DNA from: Mesorhizobium loti
Lineage (GTDB): Bacteria; Pseudomonadota; Alphaproteobacteria; Rhizobiales; Rhizobiaceae
Direction of reading: 5' to 3'
Length of the DNA: 64,000 bases
Assembly (NCBI RefSeq): GCF_002858745.1
Contig: NZ_PJRO01000008.1
Coordinates: 248,001-312,000 of the forward strand
Below, one piece after another: positions 1 through 8,699 of the stretch. Below the pieces are notes generated by a model. That model ran no database searches, was not told the origin of the DNA, and worked only from the letters and a program-made list of their open reading frames with translations. A program made the translations under genes and the position numbers. Numbering within the stretch: the first letter of the stretch is position 1; each line of letters begins with the position of its first letter.

Positions 1-2
1 TC

Positions 3-2504
3 CAGGTGCTGATCGAGGCAATGTTCGGCGAGAGCCGCTATGAAGAGGCAGCCTGGCTGCGTGGCCTCTACCTGACGTCGGCAACCCAGGAAGGCGCGCC
101 CATCGACCGACTGACCGCGGCACTTTCCTCCTCCTTCGGGCTGCCGCCGCGCCGTGCGATGCTTGCGCAGCGTGTCGACAAGCGCAGCTTCTTCCTGCGG
201 AACCTTTTGACTGAAGTCATCTTCAAGGAAGCTGGCTTGGGCACTTTCGATCCGCTCGCACAGCGCCGCCGCGCCTGGATCTGGCGCGGGGCGGCTGCCG
301 CCTGCGTGCTTGCCGCCCTGCTCGCCATCGGGTTGTTCACCTGGTCCTATCTCGACAATCGCAATGCCATCACCGCCCAGGCCGGCCAATTCGAGGCGCT
401 GCAGGCGCCGCTCACGGAAGTCGCAGCCACACCGGCCTCGGTGGAGCAGCCGACGATGGATGGAGCGCTGGCCGCGATGGGCGCGGTGGCGACGGCCCGC
501 ACCATGCCGCCTGATGCCATCCACAACCTTGTCGGGCCGACCGCTTCGGCCGAACTCCTGCGCGCGCAGACGGACACTTACGACCACACGCTGCGCAACG
601 TGCTGGAGCCGCGTATGGTGGCGCTGCTGGAGGCCACAATGTGGCGGCAGATCCGTGATCCTGATTTCATGCTCGGCGCACTCAAGACCTATCGCATGGT
701 GACGGGCCTGTCGCAGATGGACCCCGACTTCGTGCAGAGCTGGTGGGTGAACAGTCTGCCGGAATTTGCGCCCGCACCACCCTTCCCCACCGCCGACTCC
801 GAGGAGCATCAGCTCGCCGCGATCCGGAGGCTGACGGTCGATGACAGCTACATTGCCCCGGACAACGAGTTGCTCGCCGAGGCACTGAAGACGGTGTGCA
901 CGATTTCGCTGCCGGAGCGCGCTTACAGGCAGTTGTTGGCCGACCCTGAAGTGGCCGCCGTCAAGGAATGGGTCCCGGCCAACTTTGCAGGCCCCAACGG
1001 CGCAAAGGTGTTCGCGCGCCGCTCCGACAAGACGCTGCGTGTCGGCGTTCCCGGCGCCTATACCTATGCCGGTTTCCACGATGCCATCCTCGATCGGGTC
1101 GAGGATGTGGCAGTGCAGGCGGCGCTCGACCGTGCGGTCTTCGCCGGCGGCTGCTCGGAAAACTCGGAGACCTCGGTCTCGGCTTTGTCGGAAGACATAC
1201 TCAAGCTCTACTACGACGACTACATCTCGCAGTGGGACAGCTTCCTGCGCGATATGCGGCTGGCGCCGCTGAGAGACCTCAATGTCGCCAGCGAAAACCT
1301 CAAGGACCTTTCGAGCGCCGATTCTGCGCTGAAGCGCCTGCTCACGGCGACGGTCCAGGAAACCGACCTGACCCGCTCCGACGACGCACCGGCCGACAAC
1401 AAGAACGGCGCCGCCGCAAAGACCGGCTCGAAGCTGTTGAGCAAACTTGGCAAGCTTGGCAAGGTCGTGAAGACAGGGGCCAAACTCCTGCCGCGCGCGG
1501 GCTCCGCCAACCAGGTCGACATGACCGGCAGCCTGGTGGCCGATCATTTCAAGCCGCTGAAGGGCACAATCGCCGAGGTCGACGGCCAGCCGCCGGCGCT
1601 CGACGCTGCCGTCGTGGCGCTGACGGCACTGTCCAACGTGCTGCAGACGGTGACCGCCAATCCCGACCCGCAGGACGCCATCAAGAAGCAGGGCGGCCTC
1701 GCCGAACTGACCGGAGCGGTGGCCCGACAGGCGCAGATCCTGCCCTCTCCGATCAACGACTGGCTTGGCGGAATCGCCGGCGACACCAGCAGCCTGTCGC
1801 AGAAAGCTGTCACCAACGAGCTCAACGCCATCTGGCGCGCCGACATCCTGCCCTTCTGCCAGGCGGCGCTCAACAACCGTTACCCCTTCAGCCCGGAAAG
1901 CGCGGTGGACGTCAATGTGCGCGATTTCCAGCGCCTTTTCGGCCCAACCGGCATGATCGATGCCTTCATCAACGATCACCTGATCAACTATGTCGACACC
2001 GCCAGCAAGCCATGGAAATGGCGTGCCGACTTCGGTCTCGATCCTGTAGCGCTGGCGGCGTTCGAGCAGGCCCGGCACATCCGCGACGACCTGTTTCCTG
2101 GCGGCACCGGCCCGGTGATGAATTTCACGCTGGAGCCAAAGGACCTTTCGCCCAACGTGGCTCGGGTGACGCTCAACCTCGATGGCCAGAACCTCATCTA
2201 TTACAACAACGCGACCAGGCCGCAGCCAATGACGTGGCCCGGCAAGGATGGCACAGGCGTGATCTCGCTTGCCTTCCAGCCGGTCGACGGCTCGCCCGAA
2301 ATCATGCTCAACGAGACTGGCAGCTGGGCGTGGCTGAGAATGCTGCGCGCCGGCAAGTTCACCGGAACCAAGCTCACCGACGTCTACAGCCTGCGGCTGG
2401 GCACGAAAGGCATGTATGCCGATTTCGAACTCAAGGCGGCCAGCGTCGAGAACCCCTATACGCTCGAGATGTTCAAGAAATTCACATGTCCACCGCAGAT
2501 CTGA
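3..2504 (+). CDS. tssM: TssM (IcmF) T6SS inner-membrane protein, C-terminal part
   Basis: The reading frame is open at the left edge, so the N-terminal membrane segments and P-loop lie outside. The visible 833 residues start in the conserved IcmF stretch RGLYLTSATQEG, typical for the family just after the NTPase region. A hydrophobic segment around residues 95-112 of the fragment is the last membrane span, followed by the long periplasmic part and the C-terminal beta domain ending in FTCPPQI. TssM is the inner-membrane scaffold of the T6SS trans-envelope complex with TssL and TssJ. The last 19 bases overlap tagF. A second, complete TssM lies at 14154-17684, so this locus has two diverged copies. 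Confidence 0.93.
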   Translation, partial: QVLIEAMFGESRYEEAAWLRGLYLTSATQEGAPIDRLTAALSSSFGLPPRRAMLAQRVDKRSFFLRNLLTEVIFKEAGLGTFDPLAQRRRAWIWRGAAAACVLAALLAIGLFTWSYLDNRNAITAQAGQFEALQAPLTEVAATPASVEQPTMDGALAAMGAVATARTMPPDAIHNLVGPTASAELLRAQTDTYDHTLRNVLEPRMVALLEATMWRQIRDPDFMLGALKTYRMVTGLSQMDPDFVQSWWVNSLPEFAPAPPFPTADSEEHQLAAIRRLTVDDSYIAPDNELLAEALKTVCTISLPERAYRQLLADPEVAAVKEWVPANFAGPNGAKVFARRSDKTLRVGVPGAYTYAGFHDAILDRVEDVAVQAALDRAVFAGGCSENSETSVSALSEDILKLYYDDYISQWDSFLRDMRLAPLRDLNVASENLKDLSSADSALKRLLTATVQETDLTRSDDAPADNKNGAAAKTGSKLLSKLGKLGKVVKTGAKLLPRAGSANQVDMTGSLVADHFKPLKGTIAEVDGQPPALDAAVVALTALSNVLQTVTANPDPQDAIKKQGGLAELTGAVARQAQILPSPINDWLGGIAGDTSSLSQKAVTNELNAIWRADILPFCQAALNNRYPFSPESAVDVNVRDFQRLFGPTGMIDAFINDHLINYVDTASKPWKWRADFGLDPVALAAFEQARHIRDDLFPGGTGPVMNFTLEPKDLSPNVARVTLNLDGQNLIYYNNATRPQPMTWPGKDGTGVISLAFQPVDGSPEIMLNETGSWAWLRMLRAGKFTGTKLTDVYSLRLGTKGMYADFELKAASVENPYTLEMFKKFTCPPQI

Positions 2505-3028
2505 ATGTGCCCGGCTTCTATGGCAAGATGCCCGCCACCGGCGATTTCGTGACGCGGCGGCTGCCGGGCGACTTCGTGCGCGTCTGGGACCGCTGGCTCG
2601 CTCAGCACATCGTGCCGCTGTTCGGCCTCGATGCCTGGCCGCAGGGTACATCGCTTCGGCTCCTGGCTGGCCCCGGTTCCTTCGGCGCTTCGGCCGGTGT
2701 CTTGCTGCTGAGCACCGACAGGATCGGCAGGCAGTTTCCGTTGACCGTTGTCGCGCGGCTTGCCGAAGCGCCGCTGAAGCTCGCCTATTGCGACGACTGG
2801 TTCGACGGCATCGAGAGCGCCGCCTTCGCCGCCCAGCGAGGAGAGTTGACGCCCGACGGACTTGATGCCGCGCTGACGGCCCTCCCCGTGCCGCAGGTCG
2901 AGCGAGATGGCCAGACGATCGATGATCTCGTCATGTGGACAGCGCGAACGGATATTTTCGACGTCGCTTCAGACGCGCCGCAACCGACGCTGGAACAGAT
3001 CTTGGCCGCAGTTCGGGAGACCGACTGA
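2486..3028 (+). CDS. tagF: TagF (ImpM family) T6SS accessory protein
   Basis: This 180-residue protein begins MSTADLNVPGFYGKMPATGD, the family hallmark GFYGKxPxxGDF near the N terminus. The ATG lies inside the end of tssM, which suggests translational coupling. In Pseudomonas and Agrobacterium TagF represses T6SS assembly post-translationally, acting with the FHA protein and the PpkA/PppA kinase-phosphatase pair. All three partners are encoded further right in this window. A longer open frame extends upstream to 968, but that part is out of frame with tssM and is a shadow. TagF length is normal for the stand-alone form; it is not fused to PppA as in some rhizobia. Confidence 0.92.
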   Translation: MSTADLNVPGFYGKMPATGDFVTRRLPGDFVRVWDRWLAQHIVPLFGLDAWPQGTSLRLLAGPGSFGASAGVLLLSTDRIGRQFPLTVVARLAEAPLKLAYCDDWFDGIESAAFAAQRGELTPDGLDAALTALPVPQVERDGQTIDDLVMWTARTDIFDVASDAPQPTLEQILAAVRETD

Positions 3029-3164
3029 TGCGAGCTGACGTCAACGCGGTTCAGCGCACCGCAAGTTTCGGCCGCAAGGTTTTATTTGGCTTCGCAGAGG
3101 CGCGAGCGCGCCGCCGGGGTCACTCGCCGACAGGGTGCTCCAGTGCTGGAGGAGTTCGGTCAAG

Positions 3165-4217
3165 ATGTTTCCATTGACGAACCTGACGCCGTTCGCGGCT
3201 GAGGGCCTATGGACGCGCGACGAGAGCGGACAGGAAGTCTGGCTGGTAGCGATCAAGGCGTCCTTCGAGATCGATCCCGAGGGCAAGCAGGCTCCGCTGA
3301 AGAAGCAGATACCCGTCAACATGGCGCCGGTGTTTTCCGCCGACGCCAATGAACTGCTGGATGACGACGATTTCCACATCGAAAAGAAGCACACGGATGT
3401 ACTTGTCGAAGGACATGCCTATGCCGCTGGCGGCCGGCCAAACGTCGAGACCACGGCGCGGATCAAGATCGGCGAGCTGGACAAGATCATCAGGGTGACC
3501 GGGGACAGAATTTTCGTACCCGGTCCGGTTTCGGTACGCATGACGACTCCAGAGCCGTTCATTCGACTGCCGATCAGTTGGCGCCGGACCTTTGGTGGTA
3601 CGGACACGGAAGCGTCCAGTCCGGATTGGGATCAACGCAATCCCGTCGGCACCGGGTTCGCGGTCAGCCCGCAACGGTTGATCGGCAGGGCGGCACCTAA
3701 CTTCGAATATCAGGACGCGCCCTATCGCGATCACCGAAGTGGCCAGCCTGCGGGCTTTGGACCCGTCGCCGCGCATTGGCAACCGCGCGCCAAATACGCT
3801 GGAACCTATGGAAAGGAGTGGGAGAAGACGCGCAATCCGCTACTGCCACGCGATTTCAATCGTTTGCACTACCAGTGTGCGCCACAGGACCAGCAAACCA
3901 GCTCCCCGCTGGTGGGCTATGAGGATGTCAGACTTGGCGGCTTCACTGCCGACGGGTTCATGCAGTTTCTGTTGCCCCGCATCACCTTCGACATCACTTC
4001 GCATTTCAAGAACCAGCCCGACATCAGGCACGAAGGCGCGCCGATCCATACGCTGCGCATCCGACCGGACGACCGGCAGTTCGTCATCACCTGGCTTTCG
4101 GCTCTGCCCGTGCCTTATGACGAAGAGAAGCTGTCCACCACCACAATCCGCATTCGACGGCGCGCCGGCGTTTCCCCTGCGATCAGCCGCACCGGTGTCT
4201 GGCAGGGCCCCACGTGA
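3165..4217 (+). CDS. DUF2169 T6SS effector adaptor
   Basis: The 350-residue protein starts MFPLTNLTPFAAEGLWTRD and matches the DUF2169 family, including the block LPISWRRTFGGTDTE in the middle. A GGAGGAG ribosome site at 3148-3154 sits ten bases before the ATG at 3165, which argues against the in-frame GTG at 3135. In Agrobacterium a DUF2169 protein is needed to load a DUF4150 PAAR-like DNase effector onto VgrG. The next genes here encode a ketosynthase-like protein, a DUF4150 protein and its likely immunity protein, so the same adaptor role is inferred. Its stop codon overlaps the next ATG (ATGA at 4214). Confidence 0.88.
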   Translation: MFPLTNLTPFAAEGLWTRDESGQEVWLVAIKASFEIDPEGKQAPLKKQIPVNMAPVFSADANELLDDDDFHIEKKHTDVLVEGHAYAAGGRPNVETTARIKIGELDKIIRVTGDRIFVPGPVSVRMTTPEPFIRLPISWRRTFGGTDTEASSPDWDQRNPVGTGFAVSPQRLIGRAAPNFEYQDAPYRDHRSGQPAGFGPVAAHWQPRAKYAGTYGKEWEKTRNPLLPRDFNRLHYQCAPQDQQTSSPLVGYEDVRLGGFTADGFMQFLLPRITFDITSHFKNQPDIRHEGAPIHTLRIRPDDRQFVITWLSALPVPYDEEKLSTTTIRIRRRAGVSPAISRTGVWQGPT

Positions 4218-5272
4218 TGACAGGCGGGAACCCCATAGTCATCGTCGGCACTGGCGCCCGCACGCCGCTCGGATTTTCCGCCGAGGCGAGCGCCGCTGCA
4301 GTCCGGGCCGGGATATCGGCCATACAGGATCACCCCTATATGATCGATCGTGTTGGCGAGCGGATGAAGGTCACCCGGGACGCCGGCATTGATTCGGCGT
4401 TGAACGGTCCGGATCGATTGGTCGCGATCGCGACCTCTCCAGCACTCGATGCCTTGGCGCCCCTGCGCAAGACAGATCCGTCCACCCCTGTCGCGCTCAT
4501 TTTGTCGACCGGCGAGCCGCGGCCGGGGCAAGACGGCGATTTCGCCGCCAGGGCTGACTCGCAACTTCGCGCCAGGCTGTCGCAGAATGTCGCCCTGGCT
4601 GGTGGAGGCTCCAACGCCGGTGGCCATGCGGGCGGGATGCTGGCCATTCATCACGGCTGTAGGCTCCTGCAGGAAGGCAAGGCCAGGTTCTGTCTGGCGG
4701 GCGGCGTCGACAGCTATCTCGAGCCGGAAACTCTGGAATGGCTCGACGAGTGCGAGCAGCTCCATTCCGATGAGAATACTTACGGGTTTTGCCCGGGCGA
4801 AGGGGCCGGCTTCTGTTTGATGACAAGGCTGCAAACCGCACGGCAACTGGGAATCCAGCCTCTGTTGGAAGTGCTTTGCACCTCCGTCGCCTTCGAGGAA
4901 AACAAAATCAAAACCAGAACAGTCTGTCTCGGGGAAGGCCTGAGCACGGCCTTTCAGCTGCTGTTCGAACAAGCGCCCGTCGATCCGGTCGACCGCATCA
5001 TCTGCGACATGAACGGGGAGCGTTATCGCGGCAATGAATATGGCTTCGCGGTGCTTCGCAATCCGGGCCGTTTCAAGGATGCCGCGGATTTCGAAACGCC
5101 GGCGGATTGCTGGGGCGATCTCGGTGCGGCGTCAGGGCCTCTGTTCGTCGGCATGGTCGCCGAGGCTGAGGCCCGAAGCTATAGCAAGGGCCCGCTTTCG
5201 CTGATCTGGACAAGTTCAGAAAACGGCACGCGGGCCGCTATGCTGCTTGGTGGTCCGAGGGAACGACGCTGA
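4214..5272 (+). CDS. Thiolase-fold, beta-ketoacyl-synthase-like T6SS accessory protein
   Basis: The 352-residue protein has the N-terminal ketosynthase signature IVIVGTGARTPLG and, around residues 135-170, the nucleophile-elbow region SNAGGHAGGMLAI followed by CLAGGVDSY. In real ketosynthases this elbow carries the acylated cysteine; here the matching positions are glycine, histidine and alanine. The later catalytic-histidine motifs are also replaced (CDMNGERYRG and DLGAASG). It is therefore probably not an acyl-condensing enzyme. It overlaps both the DUF2169 gene and the DUF4150 gene by a few bases, so it is translated as part of the effector cargo operon. A chaperone or adaptor role is inferred only from context. 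Confidence 0.75.
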   Translation: MMTGGNPIVIVGTGARTPLGFSAEASAAAVRAGISAIQDHPYMIDRVGERMKVTRDAGIDSALNGPDRLVAIATSPALDALAPLRKTDPSTPVALILSTGEPRPGQDGDFAARADSQLRARLSQNVALAGGGSNAGGHAGGMLAIHHGCRLLQEGKARFCLAGGVDSYLEPETLEWLDECEQLHSDENTYGFCPGEGAGFCLMTRLQTARQLGIQPLLEVLCTSVAFEENKIKTRTVCLGEGLSTAFQLLFEQAPVDPVDRIICDMNGERYRGNEYGFAVLRNPGRFKDAADFETPADCWGDLGAASGPLFVGMVAEAEARSYSKGPLSLIWTSSENGTRAAMLLGGPRERR

Positions 5273-6213
5273 TGCCAACCCATATCACCGTGAACGGCCT
5301 TGGGCTCACCCACAAGAGCTCTACCGGCTTCTCGAAGGCGACGATACCGGATGTCTGCAAAACGCCCACGCCGGGCGGTCCGGTGCCGATGCCTTACCCG
5401 AATTTCGCGATGAGCAGCACGCTGGGCGACGGAACCACGACGGTTTTTGCGAAGGGCGGTCAGATGATCGCCATCAAGGGCTCGCAGTACAAGATGTCCA
5501 CCGGTGATGAGCCCGGCACCGTCGGTGGTGTCAAGTCGAACACTTTCAAGCAGGCGACGGATTGGATCACGTATTCTTTCGACGTCAAAATGGATGGCAA
5601 GAATGCTTGCCGGGACACTGACAAGAAATTTCACAATAACAAGAACACAGTTGATCTGATGGGAAACGCGAACCCAGCACCAGGCGCAAATCCTCGCGAG
5701 ACTTTACTCGATATCATGTGTGAATGTCATAGGAATAACCCACCGACACATCCCCAAGAATCCTGTGAGGAGATCGGAATACGCAAGCATGAATGCTGCG
5801 ATGCAGCCGTAAAGAATTTGCCACAACCTTCGGGGGTTGATGGAGAGAGAGGATACGATAAGGACTATAACAGGATCACGGATAGTACCGGCGCACCAAT
5901 GACGCGAGACGCTGCCAAAGCGGCAGGAGTCCTGTCTGGTTCACACTGGCCAGATGCCTGCTCGGTAGATGCCAACAACAACGTCACGCAGTTCTTCGAT
6001 TTCAAGTTCGTTTGCCCTCGAGGTCATCCATACAGCATGCCGGGCAACCGCATCGGTCGCGCCTCTGGAGATCCAGCGGTCGCCTTTCTGAAATTTCGGG
6101 CTCGACGCGGCAAACGCAAATCGCAATTCACCTGTTACAAGGCCGTTGGAAAGAAACAAAATCCAAAAGTCAAAAAGGACCCTCAGGTGATCTCGAGCGG
6201 GGAGTGCAAATGA
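5272..6213 (+). CDS. DUF4150 PAAR-like T6SS effector with putative nuclease C terminus
   Basis: Residues 1-110 are a DUF4150 (PAAR-like) domain, starting MPTHITVNGLGLTHKSSTGF and containing the PGGPVPMPYPN loop. Such domains sharpen the VgrG spike and carry toxin tails. The remaining ~200 residues are cysteine- and asparagine-rich, and at 226-245 show W-P-D followed fifteen residues later by D-F-K. That spacing fits a PD-(D/E)XK nuclease core (D228, D243, K245). The toxin part has clearly lower GC than its neighbours, consistent with tail swapping. The gene starts on the stop of the previous gene (TGATG) and is followed one base later by the probable immunity gene. Nuclease activity is inferred. 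Confidence 0.8.
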   Translation: MPTHITVNGLGLTHKSSTGFSKATIPDVCKTPTPGGPVPMPYPNFAMSSTLGDGTTTVFAKGGQMIAIKGSQYKMSTGDEPGTVGGVKSNTFKQATDWITYSFDVKMDGKNACRDTDKKFHNNKNTVDLMGNANPAPGANPRETLLDIMCECHRNNPPTHPQESCEEIGIRKHECCDAAVKNLPQPSGVDGERGYDKDYNRITDSTGAPMTRDAAKAAGVLSGSHWPDACSVDANNNVTQFFDFKFVCPRGHPYSMPGNRIGRASGDPAVAFLKFRARRGKRKSQFTCYKAVGKKQNPKVKKDPQVISSGECK

Positions 6214-6214
6214 T

Positions 6215-7186
6215 ATGGTACCTATCGATAAATTGTCGATAAAGAGCGATTTGTATAACGGAGGAATTATTGCAATCCCGGCAATTAAGCTAAGCATGTA
6301 TTTTCCTGGATTGATATCCAGCCACGGAAAATCAGTTTTAGAAATAATCGATAAATACCTAAGCTCTATACGTCGTGGTGCCATTACAATTAAATTCGAC
6401 GATTCAGAAATCGAAGAGAATTATCCAGACGATTCAGGAGAAATCAAGAGAGTCAGCTTGGACTTTGAAGAAATTAGAGAGGAACTTCTTCCAGAGCGCC
6501 TTAGTGAGCAAGAGATGTTCAGCTTGTGGCTGTGGGGCGACTCCGACACCCAGCCGAACGGGTATGGGCTTACACTGGTCGGTTCAGATCATATGGAACA
6601 GGACTTCCCAAACTGGTTGAACTACATAAGCATCGATTGGCCGATCGATTTCGTGACCAGCAATCTGGATGATTTTCTGCCTCGCCTTGAAAGTTATGTC
6701 TCAAGTTTGAATTGCCAAAGCGCAGTCTGTGGGATTGGGTACAACGTCTCCCCGGGCCTGTCACAAGTTATCCGGGCCGACCTTGATCGACGTCTCTTAC
6801 GCTACCTGGCCCTTGATCCTTGCTATGACGCCTTGAACTTCGAGTTGGGTGGGTCCCTGCCCTACCCGACGTGGCTGACATTCATCGGCGATGAGCTTCT
6901 CGATTCAAACCTTCGCCACAACCTGCGGACAAATTACAATCCGCGAGAGCTGCGCGGCGGCATGCTAATTCGCTCGTCGATGTTCCCCCCGCTGGGGGAC
7001 ATAAACCGCCAAGCGCCCGATATAGGAAGACTTCCTTCATTGGCCCGCACTTTGGCTCCGATCACGGTGGATCAAGACGTCTATGGGCAAGGGATGTCCG
7101 AAAAAATCGTCGAGCGCTGGATAGAGCGCTTCACAACACTCGAGGATCGTCAGTGGGATAACAGCCGATATCAGCGGACTGACTAA
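6215..7186 (+). CDS. Probable T6SS immunity protein (DUF3396-like)
   Basis: The 323-residue protein begins one base after the effector stop, with a GGGGAG ribosome site about ten bases upstream. It has no signal peptide and no membrane span, so it should act in the cytosol, as expected for an antidote to a DNase. The C-terminal part, with RGGMLIRSS and LAPITVDQDVYG, resembles the DUF3396 family of type VI immunity proteins by recall; no search was possible. Codon use is AT-richer than the flanking genes, matching the toxin half of its partner. The last 56 bases overlap the convergent TIGR02270 gene. Confidence 0.72.
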   Translation: MVPIDKLSIKSDLYNGGIIAIPAIKLSMYFPGLISSHGKSVLEIIDKYLSSIRRGAITIKFDDSEIEENYPDDSGEIKRVSLDFEEIREELLPERLSEQEMFSLWLWGDSDTQPNGYGLTLVGSDHMEQDFPNWLNYISIDWPIDFVTSNLDDFLPRLESYVSSLNCQSAVCGIGYNVSPGLSQVIRADLDRRLLRYLALDPCYDALNFELGGSLPYPTWLTFIGDELLDSNLRHNLRTNYNPRELRGGMLIRSSMFPPLGDINRQAPDIGRLPSLARTLAPITVDQDVYGQGMSEKIVERWIERFTTLEDRQWDNSRYQRTD

Positions 7187-8261
7187 ACTCCATCGGCAGC
7201 TTTGCCCTCCCCCATTCCTTCACCTTGTCCGCAAATGGCACTTTCGCCACTTCATCTCCGAAATACTCTCCAAATGCTTGTCCGATCTGACTGGGTTCGG
7301 TGGTGAACAAATCTGCCTCACGCGCCTCAGGGAACAGCTCCAGAAACGCCGCGCCTGCTGCAGCTGCCAGCGACGGCTTGCGCATCTGATGGATCAACCA
7401 GTGCAGCACCGTCCTGTCGCCCAACATCCCAGCGCCGCGCACAGCTAACGCCGTGGTTTCCGGCTGCTTCAGCAACCCGCCCAACCAGGCGCGAACATCT
7501 TTGTCAGAACCCGCCATGATCGCCGCGCGCAATGCTGTCAGCGACTGAGGCCCGTTGGCAGTGGCAACCTTACGCAGTTGGGGCGTGGCAAGGTCACCCG
7601 AACCAAGTTCGGTCAGCGCCCAGGCAGACCAAAAGCGTGCCTTTTCATCCTTATCCTGGAGCGCCAACACCAGTTCGTCGACCAGGTCTGCGCGCTTCAG
7701 TTTACCGACAAGCCGCAGACTGGCGGTGCGCACGCGGGCGTCCGGATCACGCGCCAGCCGCGTCAGCAATTGCCTGGGATCGACGCCATGTTCGAAGCAA
7801 GCCGAGACGCCGAGGTAGCGCTTGAAAGGTTCCGGCGCGCCTATCCAGTCACGCACCAGCGGTCCAACCATTTCCGCCGAATGCCATGCCAGCGCGCCTA
7901 CCAAGCCGCGCGCATCGTCAGTCGACGTTTTGCCCAGCTCGACAACTTGAGCAATACGTTCCTTGTCTGCCTGCTCGATCGCCATCCAGCAGAAGAGAAA
8001 GAGTTCCCCTTTTTCAGGGAAGTCCTCATGGATCGCGACGATGAGCGGCCAAGCCATGGCACCTGCGATGCGCAGACCGTCGAGGTTTGCTTCCAGCCGC
8101 CTGTCAATACCAGCAATGACGCCCACGTCCGGTGGGTTTTCCATCATCAGCGTATCGCGTTGTGCCCAGAAGAACGCCGCCTGTTCCGCATGCTGCCTGA
8201 CGATGACTGGCACAATGGGGGACGGCGGCGTCAGTCGTGTGTCTTTGCCCACGACCAGCAT
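7131..8261 (-). CDS. TIGR02270 family HEAT-repeat-like T6SS-associated protein
   Basis: The 376-residue protein contains helical HEAT-like repeats in its middle (for example DPDARVRTASLRLVGKLKRA and KDEKARFWSAWALTELGSG). The N-terminal block VIVRQHAEQAAFFWAQRD and the later ANLDGLRIAG fit the TIGR02270 family found next to VgrG genes. Its ATG overlaps the stop of the DUF6484 gene, making it the third gene of a vgrG operon. The biochemical role is unknown; a scaffolding or adaptor function for cargo loading is a guess from its place. No catalytic motif is seen. Confidence 0.78.
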   Translation of the reverse strand: MLVVGKDTRLTPPSPIVPVIVRQHAEQAAFFWAQRDTLMMENPPDVGVIAGIDRRLEANLDGLRIAGAMAWPLIVAIHEDFPEKGELFLFCWMAIEQADKERIAQVVELGKTSTDDARGLVGALAWHSAEMVGPLVRDWIGAPEPFKRYLGVSACFEHGVDPRQLLTRLARDPDARVRTASLRLVGKLKRADLVDELVLALQDKDEKARFWSAWALTELGSGDLATPQLRKVATANGPQSLTALRAAIMAGSDKDVRAWLGGLLKQPETTALAVRGAGMLGDRTVLHWLIHQMRKPSLAAAAGAAFLELFPEAREADLFTTEPSQIGQAFGEYFGDEVAKVPFADKVKEWGRAKLPMEFSQSADIGCYPTDDPRVL

Positions 8262-8695
8262 CAGTTCAAGTCGATCGATCCGCCACGAATGCGATTGGAC
8301 GCACTCGCCTGGCTGGTCACATAAGTGCCGCGGATGGTGATGCGGCCGTCCTTTTCCATCAGTATAGTCGCCAGGCCGCAGCGCAGTTCGATGCGCTGCT
8401 CACCGATGATACGAACACACTCACCATCGCGCACAACCTGTGGTGTTACGGACTTCCGAACCGGCTCCACTATTCGACCGACGATCAGCGGCTTGGCGGG
8501 GTCGCCTTCCTGAAAGAGCAATGCCACTTCGGAGCCAATCATGTCGGCTGTCAGCCCGGTAAGGCTGCGCGCTGGCAAGGCTGTCTCCTCAGGATTGCCA
8601 GGAAACACCACAAGCGGCAAAGCATCATCGTTGATACCCAGAAAGATACCGATGACCACTCCTTCGATGAGTTCGCGAACGTCGTCCATCGCCAT
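8261..8695 (-). CDS. DUF6484 domain protein downstream of vgrG
   Basis: This 144-residue protein has a beta-rich sequence with the block SEVALLFQEGDPAKPLIVGR, similar to the OB-like gp5 segment of VgrG proteins, and ends with RITIRGTYVTSQASASNRIR. The pattern matches DUF6484, a small family encoded directly after vgrG in many T6SS islands. The start lies four bases after the vgrG stop, and the gene overlaps the next one by one codon position (TGATG type). It probably binds or extends the VgrG spike, but no direct evidence is visible here. Confidence 0.72.
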   Translation of the reverse strand: MAMDDVRELIEGVVIGIFLGINDDALPLVVFPGNPEETALPARSLTGLTADMIGSEVALLFQEGDPAKPLIVGRIVEPVRKSVTPQVVRDGECVRIIGEQRIELRCGLATILMEKDGRITIRGTYVTSQASASNRIRGGSIDLN

Positions 8696-8699
8696 GCCC

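Noticed and set aside
968..2485. Long N-terminal extension of the tagF frame
   Set aside because: It overlaps tssM in another frame and is Arg/Gly/Pro-rich noise; TagF starts at 2486.
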